From: Acidobacteriaceae bacterium
GTDB lineage: Bacteria > Acidobacteriota > Terriglobia > Terriglobales > Acidobacteriaceae
Assembly (NCBI GenBank): GCA_025462785.1
Contig: JAOAPG010000360.1
Location: 1 to 8,450 of the forward strand
Direction of reading: 5' to 3'
DNA: 8,450 nt
Positions within the stretch are counted from its first letter, which is position 1; every line of letters begins with the position of its first letter. Below, one piece after another: positions 1 to 7,541 of the stretch. Both the position numbers and the translations under genes were made by a program. The notes under the pieces are model-generated. The model saw nothing but the letters and a program-made list of their open reading frames with translations, searched no databases and was not told the origin of the DNA.

Positions 1-47
1 ATCAGGCAACATCCATAAGAGTCATCGTTTCCGTAACCTGAATATCC

Positions 48-1733
48 ATGTTTTGTGCGAGTAGAACCAGCGCGAGAACAAGACGTGTCTCACTGATATT
101 CGCGGCGTTAGGTCTTTGCGGAATAGCTGCTATCGCTTGTTTCGCCGCCTCACCTTCATCACCGATCTTTCATGTTACTCTTCCGCCCGGATTAGATTTC
201 ATCCTGCAGAACTCACCAACTCAGCAGAAATATCTGATTGAGACCATGCCTGGCGGAGTCGCACTTCTCGATTACAACAATGACGGACTGCTCGATATTT
301 TTCTGGTGAATGGTGGCCGGATCACCAATCCGATGGGGCAGCCCGAGGATTTCGATCGCGACAATCTCCTGTATTGGAACCGGCTCTATCGTCAGAATAA
401 GGATGGAAGCTACACCGACGTGACGGAACAAGCAGGACTGGCGCACGCTGGAACCGGAAATTACGGGATGGGAGTAGCGGTCGGAGACTACGACAATGAC
501 GGATATCCCGACATCTATGTCACAAGCTATGGGAAGAACATTCTCTATCACAACAACGGTGATGGCACTTTCACGGATGTTACCGCGAAAGCCGGAGTTG
601 CTGCGGGCGGCTGGTCGACATCAGCAGGATTCGTCGATTATGACAATGACGGCAAGCTTGATCTGTTTGTGACTCGCTATCTCGACTGGGACACAAAACG
701 CAGCAAATTCTGCGGCGCTGATATTCACATGTACTGCCCTCCAGGAGAATTTCCCGGAACCACAAACATCCTTTATCACAACCGTGGCGATGGCACGTTT
801 GAAGATGTAAGCGTTAAGTCCGGGATTGCAGCCAAGAAAGGGCACGGTTTGGGAGTCGCATTTGCCGACTATGATGGCGATGGATTCACCGACATCTTCG
901 TGACGAACGACGTTGTTGAACAATTTCTCTTTCACAATAACGGCGACGGTACCTTTACCGAGCGCGCGATGGAGACAGGCGCGGCTCTCAACGTCGACGG
1001 CAAGAAGCTGTCAGGAATGGGCGTTGTCTTTCAGGATTACGATAATGACGGTCGACCCGACATTCTGGTGACCGAACTTCCGCACCAGCTGTACGCGGCC
1101 TTTCACAATGATGGTCACGGCTCTTTCAGTGAACAAGGCCTGGAAAGTGGTTTCGGCCTGCTTTCAGGTGCTACATCAGGCTGGGGCATCGGGCTGGAAG
1201 ATTTCGACAACGACGGCTGGAAAGACATCTTCGTGACGCAAAGTCATGTCATCGACAATGTGGAACATTTCGATTCATCTCTGCATTATCTTGAGCCGCC
1301 GCTACTGGCGCTGAATCATAATGGCCGATTCGAGCGGGCCGACGCTGGGAGTAAAGTCCCTGTAGCCGGACGTGGAGCTGCGTTTGGGGACCTAAACAAT
1401 GACGGTTCGGTTGACGCCATCACCACAGTACTCGGCGATCATCCGCAAGTGTTTCTCAACAATGGAGGAAAACAGCACTGGCTTACTATTATGTTGCGCG
1501 GAACTCGCAGCAATCGTGATGGCTTTGGCGCCCGAGTGCAAGTGAACGGACAGACTCGGTTCGCAACCGCGGCAGGAAGTTATCTTTCCTCGAATGACAA
1601 AAGACTTCATTTTGGATTGGGCTCCGCAGACATGGCGAAAATAGATATCGTATGGCCTTCAGGGGTGCAGCAGACATTGAATGATGTTCGTTGCGATCAA
1701 TTCCTCGAGGTGCGCGAACCTGAACAACACTGA
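48..1733 (+). CDS. CRTAC1-family FG-GAP/VCBS repeat protein with C-terminal ASPIC/UnbV domain
   Basis: Predicted exported beta-propeller protein of 561 residues; the molecular role of bacterial members is largely unknown. Residues 14-34 form a hydrophobic export signal after an Arg-rich start. A weak lipobox-like AIAC (28-31) leaves lipoprotein or ordinary signal peptidase cleavage open. Seven calcium-loop motifs of the DxDxDG type lie at about residues 75, 147, 197, 274, 330, 385 and 448, most followed by the hydrophobic strand typical of FG-GAP/VCBS blades. Phrases such as YHNNGDGTFTDV mark the repeats. Residues about 478-555 match the ASPIC/UnbV domain (HWLTIMLRG, GFGARV, HFGLG, WPSG). Cysteines 222 and 230 could form a disulfide. 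ATG 48 is the first possible start, because an in-frame TGA lies at 39-41; no clear ribosome binding site precedes it. The closest relative in the window is the gene at 7542. Family assignment is firm, function is not. Confidence 0.93.
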   Translation: MFCASRTSARTRRVSLIFAALGLCGIAAIACFAASPSSPIFHVTLPPGLDFILQNSPTQQKYLIETMPGGVALLDYNNDGLLDIFLVNGGRITNPMGQPEDFDRDNLLYWNRLYRQNKDGSYTDVTEQAGLAHAGTGNYGMGVAVGDYDNDGYPDIYVTSYGKNILYHNNGDGTFTDVTAKAGVAAGGWSTSAGFVDYDNDGKLDLFVTRYLDWDTKRSKFCGADIHMYCPPGEFPGTTNILYHNRGDGTFEDVSVKSGIAAKKGHGLGVAFADYDGDGFTDIFVTNDVVEQFLFHNNGDGTFTERAMETGAALNVDGKKLSGMGVVFQDYDNDGRPDILVTELPHQLYAAFHNDGHGSFSEQGLESGFGLLSGATSGWGIGLEDFDNDGWKDIFVTQSHVIDNVEHFDSSLHYLEPPLLALNHNGRFERADAGSKVPVAGRGAAFGDLNNDGSVDAITTVLGDHPQVFLNNGGKQHWLTIMLRGTRSNRDGFGARVQVNGQTRFATAAGSYLSSNDKRLHFGLGSADMAKIDIVWPSGVQQTLNDVRCDQFLEVREPEQH

Positions 1734-1767
1734 CCTTCGCGCGACAGTTGATGGATTTGGAGGTTGT

Positions 1768-2577
1768 CTATTTCGGCGTCCAATGCGGATGAGCAGTGAA
1801 CAATCCGCTCATGAACCCCATTTGATAGGTGACAAATATTCCGAACGCGAGACTCAGTAGGCCTGAAGCCATGGCCAAGATCCGCGAAAATTGCCCCTGC
1901 TTCCCGCCAACAAAACGGAACGCCGAAGCAAGGCTCATCGTAATCAGCATCATTCCTCCAATAGTGCCGATTCCGAAGATCAATAGATAAAAGATCGCCC
2001 ACCGAGGATTGCGGATTGTCGTCAGAACGAGCAGAGCCACGGCAGCCGAACCGGCGAGTCCGTGGACAATACCCACAACCAGGGGACGCACATATTGATA
2101 TAGGGCCACTCGTCCAAAGATTCGGTCGAGCCACGCCAGCGGCGTCCGGTCGGGCGAATGTGGATGAGCTTCCGGGTCGTGATTGTGGGGATGGTTATGA
2201 ACATAATCTCCATGGCTATGCGGATGCGAGTGAATGATCGCTTCCCCGCCCTCAGTGTGGATCGCGGCAGCCGGCATCGAGCGCAGAAATCCGGCGATAT
2301 TCACAAGACCGAGGACTATCAGCATCACTCCTACTGAAAGTTCCATACTGAGGCCAATTCTCGCGGGAATGACGAGATTGAAGAGAATAATTCCGGCGCC
2401 GACGAGAAAGATTGTAAGTGTGTGCCCAATGCCCCAGAATGCGCCGATCAGTGCCGCCCGCGATACCTTACGTTGATTAGTAACGATGGTCGTCACAGCG
2501 ATAACGTGGTCGGGATCGGTTGCGTGACGCATTCCGAGAAAAAATCCAACCGCGATGATCGAGAGGAAATTAATCAC
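1768..2577 (-). CDS. Nickel/cobalt transporter, UreH/RcnA-like (NiCoT superfamily), His-rich loop
   Basis: Inner-membrane protein of 269 residues with about six hydrophobic segments (roughly 3-16, 42-68, 76-97, 163-187, 192-216, 232-257). Segment one carries the metal-site signature H-X4-D-H (H18, D23, H24, within RHATDPDH), known from Ni/Co transporters. A second family motif, GHTLTIF, starts at residue 51. HGLAGSAA (172-179) is typical of UreH-like members and stands where classical NixA/HoxN proteins have a different motif. The loop at 107-141 is extremely His-rich: ten His between 116 and 140, in repeated HPH units, as in the RcnA exporter. Nickel or cobalt is therefore the likely substrate, but import versus efflux cannot be settled. 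The start is GTG 2577 (translation GTG ATT AAT), preceded at 7 bases by AAGG; a nearby ATG is out of frame and stops at once. It converges on the CRTAC1 gene (34-base gap) and diverges from the receptor gene. Confidence 0.87.
   Translation of the reverse strand: MINFLSIIAVGFFLGMRHATDPDHVIAVTTIVTNQRKVSRAALIGAFWGIGHTLTIFLVGAGIILFNLVIPARIGLSMELSVGVMLIVLGLVNIAGFLRSMPAAAIHTEGGEAIIHSHPHSHGDYVHNHPHNHDPEAHPHSPDRTPLAWLDRIFGRVALYQYVRPLVVGIVHGLAGSAAVALLVLTTIRNPRWAIFYLLIFGIGTIGGMMLITMSLASAFRFVGGKQGQFSRILAMASGLLSLAFGIFVTYQMGFMSGLFTAHPHWTPK
2155..2259 (-). other. Histidine-rich metal-binding loop of the transporter
   Basis: This stretch encodes residues 107-141 of the Ni/Co transporter. It holds eleven His plus several Asp and Glu between two membrane segments, with HPHSH, HPHNH and HPHS units in series. 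Such loops bind Ni, Co or Zn in known RcnA and NiCoT-type proteins. Binding here is inferred from composition alone. Confidence 0.8.
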
Positions 2578-2596
2578 ACATTCGCCTTAAGAACAT

Positions 2597-2627
2597 AGAT
2601 TACGCTAGCGGGATGAGCTGCGGTCAA
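2597..2627 (-). promoter_or_regulatory. Weak sigma70-like promoter candidate for the transporter
   Basis: Read on the minus strand, TTGACC (2627-2622) is followed 19 bases later by TAATCT (2602-2597). The -35 matches five of six consensus bases. The -10 matches only three, though these are the most conserved positions, and the spacer is longer than the usual 17. The implied RNA would start only about a dozen bases before the GTG, leaving room for the AAGG site. Weak evidence. Confidence 0.25.
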
Positions 2628-2818
2628 CTTCCATGCAGGATATGATTGCCTTCTCTGACTCTCACACGATAAGTCGAAGTCGCCTCATGATTGTCCTATT
2701 CACACTTTTGAACGATCTCCTGCTATAGGTCTTCATTCATCATTCGGAGAATGTCGTGTTCAAGATTGCATCGTGATAGACTTCCCAGCCGCGACGGACA
2801 GAGTCCTATTGACTGCTC

Positions 2819-2831
2819 GATTAGTCTAATC
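2819..2831. promoter_or_regulatory. 13-bp perfect palindrome, possible operator
   Basis: GATTAGTCTAATC is a perfect inverted repeat of 6+6 bases around one central base. Its right edge lies 45 bases before the -35 of the proposed receptor promoter, a position suited to an activator, or a regulator serving both divergent genes. I do not recognise it as the site of a named regulator, and a short palindrome can arise by chance. Confidence 0.35.
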
Positions 2832-2841
2832 AACACCTCAG

Positions 2842-2906
2842 AAAAACCATTTTCTTGTCAATAGTGTTTTTTTTGCTTGACGATTGCGGTCTACGTGCTC
2901 TATAGC
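2842..2906 (+). promoter_or_regulatory. Predicted sigma70-type promoter of the receptor gene, with UP-like AT tract
   Basis: TTGACG (2877-2882, five of six consensus bases) is followed after 18 bases by TATAGC (2901-2906, four of six). Directly upstream, 2842-2875 is strongly AT-rich with a run of eight T, resembling an UP element. Transcription would start near 2913, giving a leader of about 56 bases before ATG 2969. Placement just upstream of the gene supports the call, but it rests on sequence match only. Confidence 0.5.
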
Positions 2907-2956
2907 ATTGGACCACGATAATTTTCGCTGTGATCCGTAGCCAATCAAGAGCCCCC

Positions 2957-2961
2957 GGAGG
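2957..2961 (+). promoter_or_regulatory. Shine-Dalgarno GGAGG fixing the receptor start at 2969
   Basis: GGAGG lies 7 bases before ATG 2969. The upstream in-frame GTG (2930) has no such site, and its product would carry 13 extra residues ahead of the signal peptide. This decides for ATG 2969. Confidence 0.85.
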
Positions 2962-2968
2962 TTTTGCA

Positions 2969-5900
2969 ATGCAAAAGTGTTTGAGAATTGCCCTATCTTG
3001 TTTACTGGTACTAGGGACGGTCTGCCTAACGGCTCCGGCGTGGAGTCAAGAAGTTACCGCTGCCATCGTCGGTACGGTTGTGGATCCAAGCGGGGCGCCG
3101 ATCAAAGGCGCGACGGTGACGGCAAAAGATACTGAGCGAGGCAGCGTTTGGACGGCACAAACGAACGACGCTGGCGCATATACTTTTCCACGTCTACCGA
3201 TTGGGACCTACACGGTGAGCGTAACCGAAACCGGATTTGATACCGTCGTGCATGCGCCATTCACCCTCGTGCTGAACCAGACAGCACGTGTAGATGTGCA
3301 AATGAAGGTGGGGCAAGTTACTACATCGGTCGAGGTGTCGGGTTCTGCTCCCGTTCTCCAGACTGAAAGCACACAATTAAGTACGATTATCGACTCAGCA
3401 ACAAATGATAGGCTCCCGCTCGCAACGCGCAACTATGTGGAACTAACGCTCCTTTCGCCAGGCAGTGTGTCCCCTGACCCCACGAATTTCAACAATGGCG
3501 ATAACGTCGCGAACGGTGCACGCCCTTACATCAACGGCAACCGTGAACAGGCCAACAATTTCATCCTGGATGGTTTGGACAACAACCAAGTATCAGACAA
3601 TCTGCTTGGCTATACTCCAGCTCCGGACGCAATCCAGGAATTCAACCTCATCACCAATAATGCGTCCGCTGAGTTCGGCAATTTTCAGGGCGGCATCGTG
3701 AGCACGAGTATTAAGTCCGGCACGAATGGCTTCCATGGCGATCTGTGGGAATACTTCCGTAACGACAAACTGAACGCAAATCGGTGGGAGAACAACTTCC
3801 AAGGTGCGCCCCGCGACACCGTGCGCTGGAACATGTTCGGAGGAACCATCGGTGGTCCAATCAAGAAAGACAAATTGTTTTTCTTCTTTGATTATCAGGC
3901 ACAACGATTCGATCATCCGACATCTTTTAAGGGAATTAATGTCTTCACGCCAGCGGAACGCGCAGGCGACTTCTCCGGGCTATGCACCAGCGGGTTCACT
4001 GGCGGTATTTGTAACGATAGAGATAGCCATGGGTTGATCATCAATCAACTTTATGATCCATGCGCCCCAGGAACTGGTGGAAATGGCACCCCCTGTACTC
4101 CCAATGGAACCAGTACTGCTTTTGTAAATAACCAGATTCCCCTGAACAGGATTGATCCAGTCGCTAGCGCCTTGTTTAACTCGCCTCTATATCCCGCGGC
4201 GACCGGGACCAACGTAACCGGAAACAACGCTGGATACACCACTTCGCAGGCGTTTAACACCAACCAGTACGATGTGAAAATCGATTTCAATGCCACTCAG
4301 CGTGACCACATTTACGGTCGGTATTCGCACTCGAAGCAAAATAATCCAACCCTGAATTCATTCGCCTTGTTGGGTCAAGGATTCTCGCAAGCGCCCATCA
4401 ACAGCGAAGTCGTCGACTGGAGCCACACCTTCAACTCCAGTTTTCTGAACGATGTTCGCTTTGGCATAAATTATGTGAAGCTCCATAACGGCACAACCTT
4501 CGACAAGTCTGTCGGAGATCTCGGGACTCAGCTTGGTATTCAGAACGCCAATGCTAACGTCCCAGGGCTTCTCCTATTAGGTTTTGGCGGTGGAACTCCT
4601 AGCAGCGCCGGGAACGGTAGCCTTACAAATATTGGAAGTACTGGGGTTATTCAATCCTTCAATGATGCCGTAATTCAAGCCAGCGATTCTGTTGTCTTGA
4701 CTCATGGACACCACGTTATGCATCTCGGCTTTGAGTTCTGGCGCGATCGCATAAACACCTTCTACACAGGTAATAGCGGAACATTGGGCGGAGTTATTTT
4801 TAACGGAAACTACACCTCCAGCAATCCGCTAGATCCTTCGGCACCCGCAACCCCGACCCAGGGGGGATTTGCCGGCGCGGACTTTTTCTTGGGATTACCC
4901 TCGTCTTATGGACGAGGCATCTCAGGCGGGGCATGGGGGCAACGTTCCAGTATTTTGGCGGGCTACTTCCAAGACGACTGGCGTTTATCCAACACTTTGA
5001 CTTTGAACCTCGGCTTGCGCTACGAGGCTCATACTCCATGGATTGAAGAGCACGACTTGCAGGACAATTTCGGACTTTTCTCAGGCCAGCTCTTAGCTCC
5101 CAATTGCTCGCGAGCTAACCTAGGAACCGCACCAGTTACGTGCCAAAACAGTAGTCGCGGCCTTTACAACGGAACTTATGGAGCGAAAGACTTGCAACCG
5201 CGAGTCGGTTTTGCCTGGACCCCTTCAAGCCTCAGCGGCAAGACGGTAGTGCGTGGTGCCTTCACAATATCGTCCTACATGGAAGGAACGGGCACCAACC
5301 TGCGTCTTCCCATCAATCCTCCGTTCAGTCCAGCTGAAACACTGCAGCAATACACGGGAACACAAGTGCCTGGGTCGACTACAGACCAAGGACTTATCCC
5401 GACCAGTGTTTCCGACCCTCTGGCTGGTGCTTTAATCCGGATATGGGATCCCAACGTTCAACCTGCGATTACGCAGCAATGGAATTTGACCATACAGCAA
5501 CAGATCAGCAATAGTGCCACTTTCCAGATCGGCTATGTTGGACAGCACGGAACTCATTTGATGGTCCCAATGCCTTATCTGCAAAAGCAACTGCTACCTA
5601 ACAGTGCTTGCAGTACACCGCCATGCACAGCACCCAGCGTCTTTCTCTCAGGCAACCCAGCCTTGCAAAAAGACATTTCTCAGATCTCTGGAACCGCTTC
5701 CGTGGGTAACCAGAAATACAATGCGCTCCAAGCAGTATTCCAGAAGCGGATGACGAATGGCCTGGAGTACCAGGTTGCTTACACGTTCTCCAAATGTATG
5801 ACCGACAACAGCGGCTACTACGGAACTTGGGGATCGACACAAGGCTCTCCAGCAAGTCCGTATTTCCAGAATTTGTACAATCCTCATGCAGATTACGCTC

Positions 5901-6469
5901 CGTGTTACTTCGATTCGAGTCACGTACTTTCTGCTTATGCAGTTTACGATCTTCCGTTCGGCCGAGGCCGAAAATTTGGAGCAAACTCCAATGGCTTCGT
6001 CAACGCAGTAGCTGGAGGATGGTCGATCGATCCCATCATCCAAGTTCATACTGGATTCCCTCTCGCTCTCTATTCCGGTGCAAACGATGCGACCGGTTCT
6101 CGTGGTTTACGTCCCGACTGCAATGGTCCGTCTCACGTTTTCGGACGGCAGCCATCTGTTTCCAAAGGCGTGTTCCAGGGATATCAATGGTTCGACCCTA
6201 GCGTTTATTCGAACCCTGCTAACAACTTTGGAACTTGCCCAGCACAAGGCCCAGTCCGTGGGCCAGGTTATGCCGATGTCGATCTGAGTCTGCAGAAGGA
6301 TTTTCCGCTGACTGAGAAGATGAAGCTTCAGTTCCGAAGTGATTGGCTCAATGCTTTCAATCATGTGAACCTGAACGCTCCCAACACAAACGTAGGTTCC
6401 GGAATGGGTTTGATTACCAGCTCGCAAGACCCACGTTACATTCAATTTGCTCTGAAGTTGTACTTCTAA
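2969..6469 (+). CDS. Oar-like TonB-dependent outer-membrane receptor with carboxypeptidase-regulatory-like domain
   Basis: Large outer-membrane beta-barrel protein, 1166 residues from ATG 2969. Residues 1-26 are a Sec signal peptide (cleavage likely after AWS, leaving Gln first). Residues about 29-112 form a carboxypeptidase-regulatory-like (Ig-fold) domain: GTVVDPSGAPIKGATVTA, then YTFPRLPIGTYTVSV. Residues about 135-255 are the plug (NNFILDGLDNNQVSDN, AEFGNFQGGIVS, IKSGTNGFHG). The rest is barrel, with typical strands such as AGYFQDDWRLSNTLTLNLGLRYE (664-686, shown only for location by its first part) and a terminal LKLYF with the C-terminal Phe used for outer-membrane assembly. I see no clear TonB box. 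Twelve cysteines of the mature part fall in six neighbouring pairs, probably in surface loops. Acidobacteriota carry many such receptors; the substrate cannot be read from sequence. A good promoter lies upstream and a strong terminator directly downstream. Confidence 0.93.
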   Translation: MQKCLRIALSCLLVLGTVCLTAPAWSQEVTAAIVGTVVDPSGAPIKGATVTAKDTERGSVWTAQTNDAGAYTFPRLPIGTYTVSVTETGFDTVVHAPFTLVLNQTARVDVQMKVGQVTTSVEVSGSAPVLQTESTQLSTIIDSATNDRLPLATRNYVELTLLSPGSVSPDPTNFNNGDNVANGARPYINGNREQANNFILDGLDNNQVSDNLLGYTPAPDAIQEFNLITNNASAEFGNFQGGIVSTSIKSGTNGFHGDLWEYFRNDKLNANRWENNFQGAPRDTVRWNMFGGTIGGPIKKDKLFFFFDYQAQRFDHPTSFKGINVFTPAERAGDFSGLCTSGFTGGICNDRDSHGLIINQLYDPCAPGTGGNGTPCTPNGTSTAFVNNQIPLNRIDPVASALFNSPLYPAATGTNVTGNNAGYTTSQAFNTNQYDVKIDFNATQRDHIYGRYSHSKQNNPTLNSFALLGQGFSQAPINSEVVDWSHTFNSSFLNDVRFGINYVKLHNGTTFDKSVGDLGTQLGIQNANANVPGLLLLGFGGGTPSSAGNGSLTNIGSTGVIQSFNDAVIQASDSVVLTHGHHVMHLGFEFWRDRINTFYTGNSGTLGGVIFNGNYTSSNPLDPSAPATPTQGGFAGADFFLGLPSSYGRGISGGAWGQRSSILAGYFQDDWRLSNTLTLNLGLRYEAHTPWIEEHDLQDNFGLFSGQLLAPNCSRANLGTAPVTCQNSSRGLYNGTYGAKDLQPRVGFAWTPSSLSGKTVVRGAFTISSYMEGTGTNLRLPINPPFSPAETLQQYTGTQVPGSTTDQGLIPTSVSDPLAGALIRIWDPNVQPAITQQWNLTIQQQISNSATFQIGYVGQHGTHLMVPMPYLQKQLLPNSACSTPPCTAPSVFLSGNPALQKDISQISGTASVGNQKYNALQAVFQKRMTNGLEYQVAYTFSKCMTDNSGYYGTWGSTQGSPASPYFQNLYNPHADYAPCYFDSSHVLSAYAVYDLPFGRGRKFGANSNGFVNAVAGGWSIDPIIQVHTGFPLALYSGANDATGSRGLRPDCNGPSHVFGRQPSVSKGVFQGYQWFDPSVYSNPANNFGTCPAQGPVRGPGYADVDLSLQKDFPLTEKMKLQFRSDWLNAFNHVNLNAPNTNVGSGMGLITSSQDPRYIQFALKLYF

Positions 6470-6483
6470 CCGCTGGTATCATT

Positions 6484-6518
6484 GGGCAGGCGCCGTTCAG
6501 CGCCTGCCCCCTTTTTTT
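6484..6518 (+). terminator. Strong intrinsic terminator after the receptor gene
   Basis: A perfect 10-bp GC-rich stem, GGGCAGGCGC (6484-6493) pairing with GCGCCTGCCC (6500-6509), closes a six-base loop. Two C and seven T (6512-6518) follow. It begins 14 bases after the receptor stop codon. Its T-tract ends on the base before ATG 6519 of the next gene, so that gene needs read-through or its own promoter. Confidence 0.9.
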
Positions 6519-7493
6519 ATGTCCAGATCTCTGTTTACGGTTTTTATGCTAACGCTATCTTCGGCCTTTCCCTTTTATTCCCCCGCTCAAACTTCAGGCG
6601 TATCGCCAACAGCAGCAGAGAGTCCTTCTGCTGCCGAGCATCGTGGAATAACTCTTGCCCGCACTGGACACTGCGAGGAGGCGCTTCCCTTGCTAAAAAA
6701 AACCGGTCCTCACGTGACCGACAAACCTACCAAGCGCGAGGGTGGCTTTGCGGTGGTCCAATGTGCGATGGCTCTTGATCAGCGTGATGTAGCGGTCGAT
6801 GCTCTCCGTTCGCTCAGTCGGGAATTCCCGCAGGATCCGGAAGTTCTGTACATTACCGTCCATACTTACTCTGATATTTCGAGCCGCGCTGCACAGCAAC
6901 TCGCAACAAGCGCGCCCAACTCTCCTTCGGCCCATCAGCTCCTCGCCGAATCTCTTGAAATGCAGGGCAAATGGGACGAAGCCGCCGCGGAATATCACGC
7001 CATCCTGAAAACCCATCCCCAGCTGCCTGGCATTCATTTCCGACTGGGACGCTTGCTTCTGTCAAAACCCAATCCCGAACCAAGTGCTGCTGAAGAGGCG
7101 AAGAAAGAAATGGAGCAGGAGCTTGCGATTGATCCCGGCAACGCTGGGGCTGAATACGTTCTTGGAGAACTAGCCCGCCAAAACCAGCAATGGGATGATG
7201 CCATCACGCATTTTTCTAAAGCTGCCAAACTCGACGTGAACTTCAGCGATGCCTACCTTGGCCTGGGTGCGTCGTTCATTCAGCAGAGGCGTTTCTCGGA
7301 TGCCATCTCTCCGCTCGAGACTGCGGTTAAGCTCGAGCCGCAGAATCCCAACGCACATTACAGTCTCGCAATGGCTTATAGCCGTGCTGGGCGCAAGCCA
7401 GAGAGCGAAAAAGAGTTTGCAATTCATCGCCAGCTGACCCAGGGCGGCGCTCAAGGAACATCAGGAGCTGAATCTCAACCAAGTCCCAACTGA
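6519..7493 (+). CDS. Exported tetratricopeptide-repeat (TPR) protein
   Basis: Protein of 324 residues, probably periplasmic or envelope-attached and acting as a binding scaffold; no catalytic domain is seen. Residues 1-23 resemble a short signal peptide (Arg3, hydrophobic 5-19, then SPAQ). A low-complexity Ala/Ser linker follows. TPR units are clear at about 138-169, 172-205, 210-241, 244-276 and 278-305, with hallmarks such as GKWDEAAAEYHAIL, QQWDDAITHFSKAAKLD and RRFSDAISPLETAVKLEPQNPNAHY. Degenerate repeats may fill 38-130. The C-terminus is Gly/Ser/Gln-rich. ATG 6519 abuts the preceding terminator and lacks a Shine-Dalgarno; ATG 6546 (residue 10) is the alternative but shortens the signal peptide. 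A run of eight A lies at 6695-6702. The next gene starts 48 bases downstream in the same direction, suggesting co-transcription. Confidence 0.88.
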   Translation: MSRSLFTVFMLTLSSAFPFYSPAQTSGVSPTAAESPSAAEHRGITLARTGHCEEALPLLKKTGPHVTDKPTKREGGFAVVQCAMALDQRDVAVDALRSLSREFPQDPEVLYITVHTYSDISSRAAQQLATSAPNSPSAHQLLAESLEMQGKWDEAAAEYHAILKTHPQLPGIHFRLGRLLLSKPNPEPSAAEEAKKEMEQELAIDPGNAGAEYVLGELARQNQQWDDAITHFSKAAKLDVNFSDAYLGLGASFIQQRRFSDAISPLETAVKLEPQNPNAHYSLAMAYSRAGRKPESEKEFAIHRQLTQGGAQGTSGAESQPSPN

Positions 7494-7541
7494 AGAGACT
7501 GAGAACTTAATTTCTGTGATTTCGCTCGGACACTCATCCCG

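Larger units (their letters stand above)
2578..2968. other. Divergent intergenic region with control signals
   Basis: About 390 bases separate the transporter start from the preferred receptor start. The half nearest the transporter (2578-2750) shows only its AAGG ribosome site and a weak promoter candidate. The half nearest the receptor holds the palindrome at 2819-2831, an AT-rich tract (2842-2875, including eight T in a row at 2867-2874), a sigma70-like promoter and the receptor's Shine-Dalgarno. I find no convincing small gene or RNA gene here. Confidence 0.7.

Noticed and set aside
1..47. Possible end of an upstream gene at the left edge (frame closing at TGA 39-41)
   Set aside because: Only about a dozen codons are visible, and nothing in them is recognisable.
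621..935. Minus-strand open frames lying across the CRTAC1 gene, including those at 213-551 and 621-935
   Set aside because: They mirror the repeated calcium-loop codons (for example VIVVIE-type strings opposite DxDxDG). They have no independent domain or start signal.
1712..1742. Inverted repeat GCGCGAA / TTCGCGC around the stop codon of the first CRTAC1 gene, as a terminator for the convergent pair
   Set aside because: The 7-bp stem has a 17-base loop and no T-tract on either strand, so it does not look like an intrinsic terminator.
2642..2728. Small plus-strand frame of 28 residues with a hydrophobic tail in the intergenic region
   Set aside because: Its only ribosome-site-like bases (AGGA) are about one base from the ATG, and there is no recognisable family or promoter.
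2930..2968. GTG 2930 as the start of the receptor gene
   Set aside because: It has no ribosome site and would put 13 extra residues before a normal signal peptide; ATG 2969 has GGAGG at ideal spacing.
5598..6445. Long minus-strand open frames opposite the 3' part of the receptor gene
   Set aside because: The plus-strand receptor is an unmistakable family member throughout; the opposite frames show no domains or credible start sites.
6482..6778. Plus-strand frame of 98 residues beginning inside the terminator
   Set aside because: It is an off-frame shadow of the TPR gene, with its start inside the hairpin and no family resemblance.
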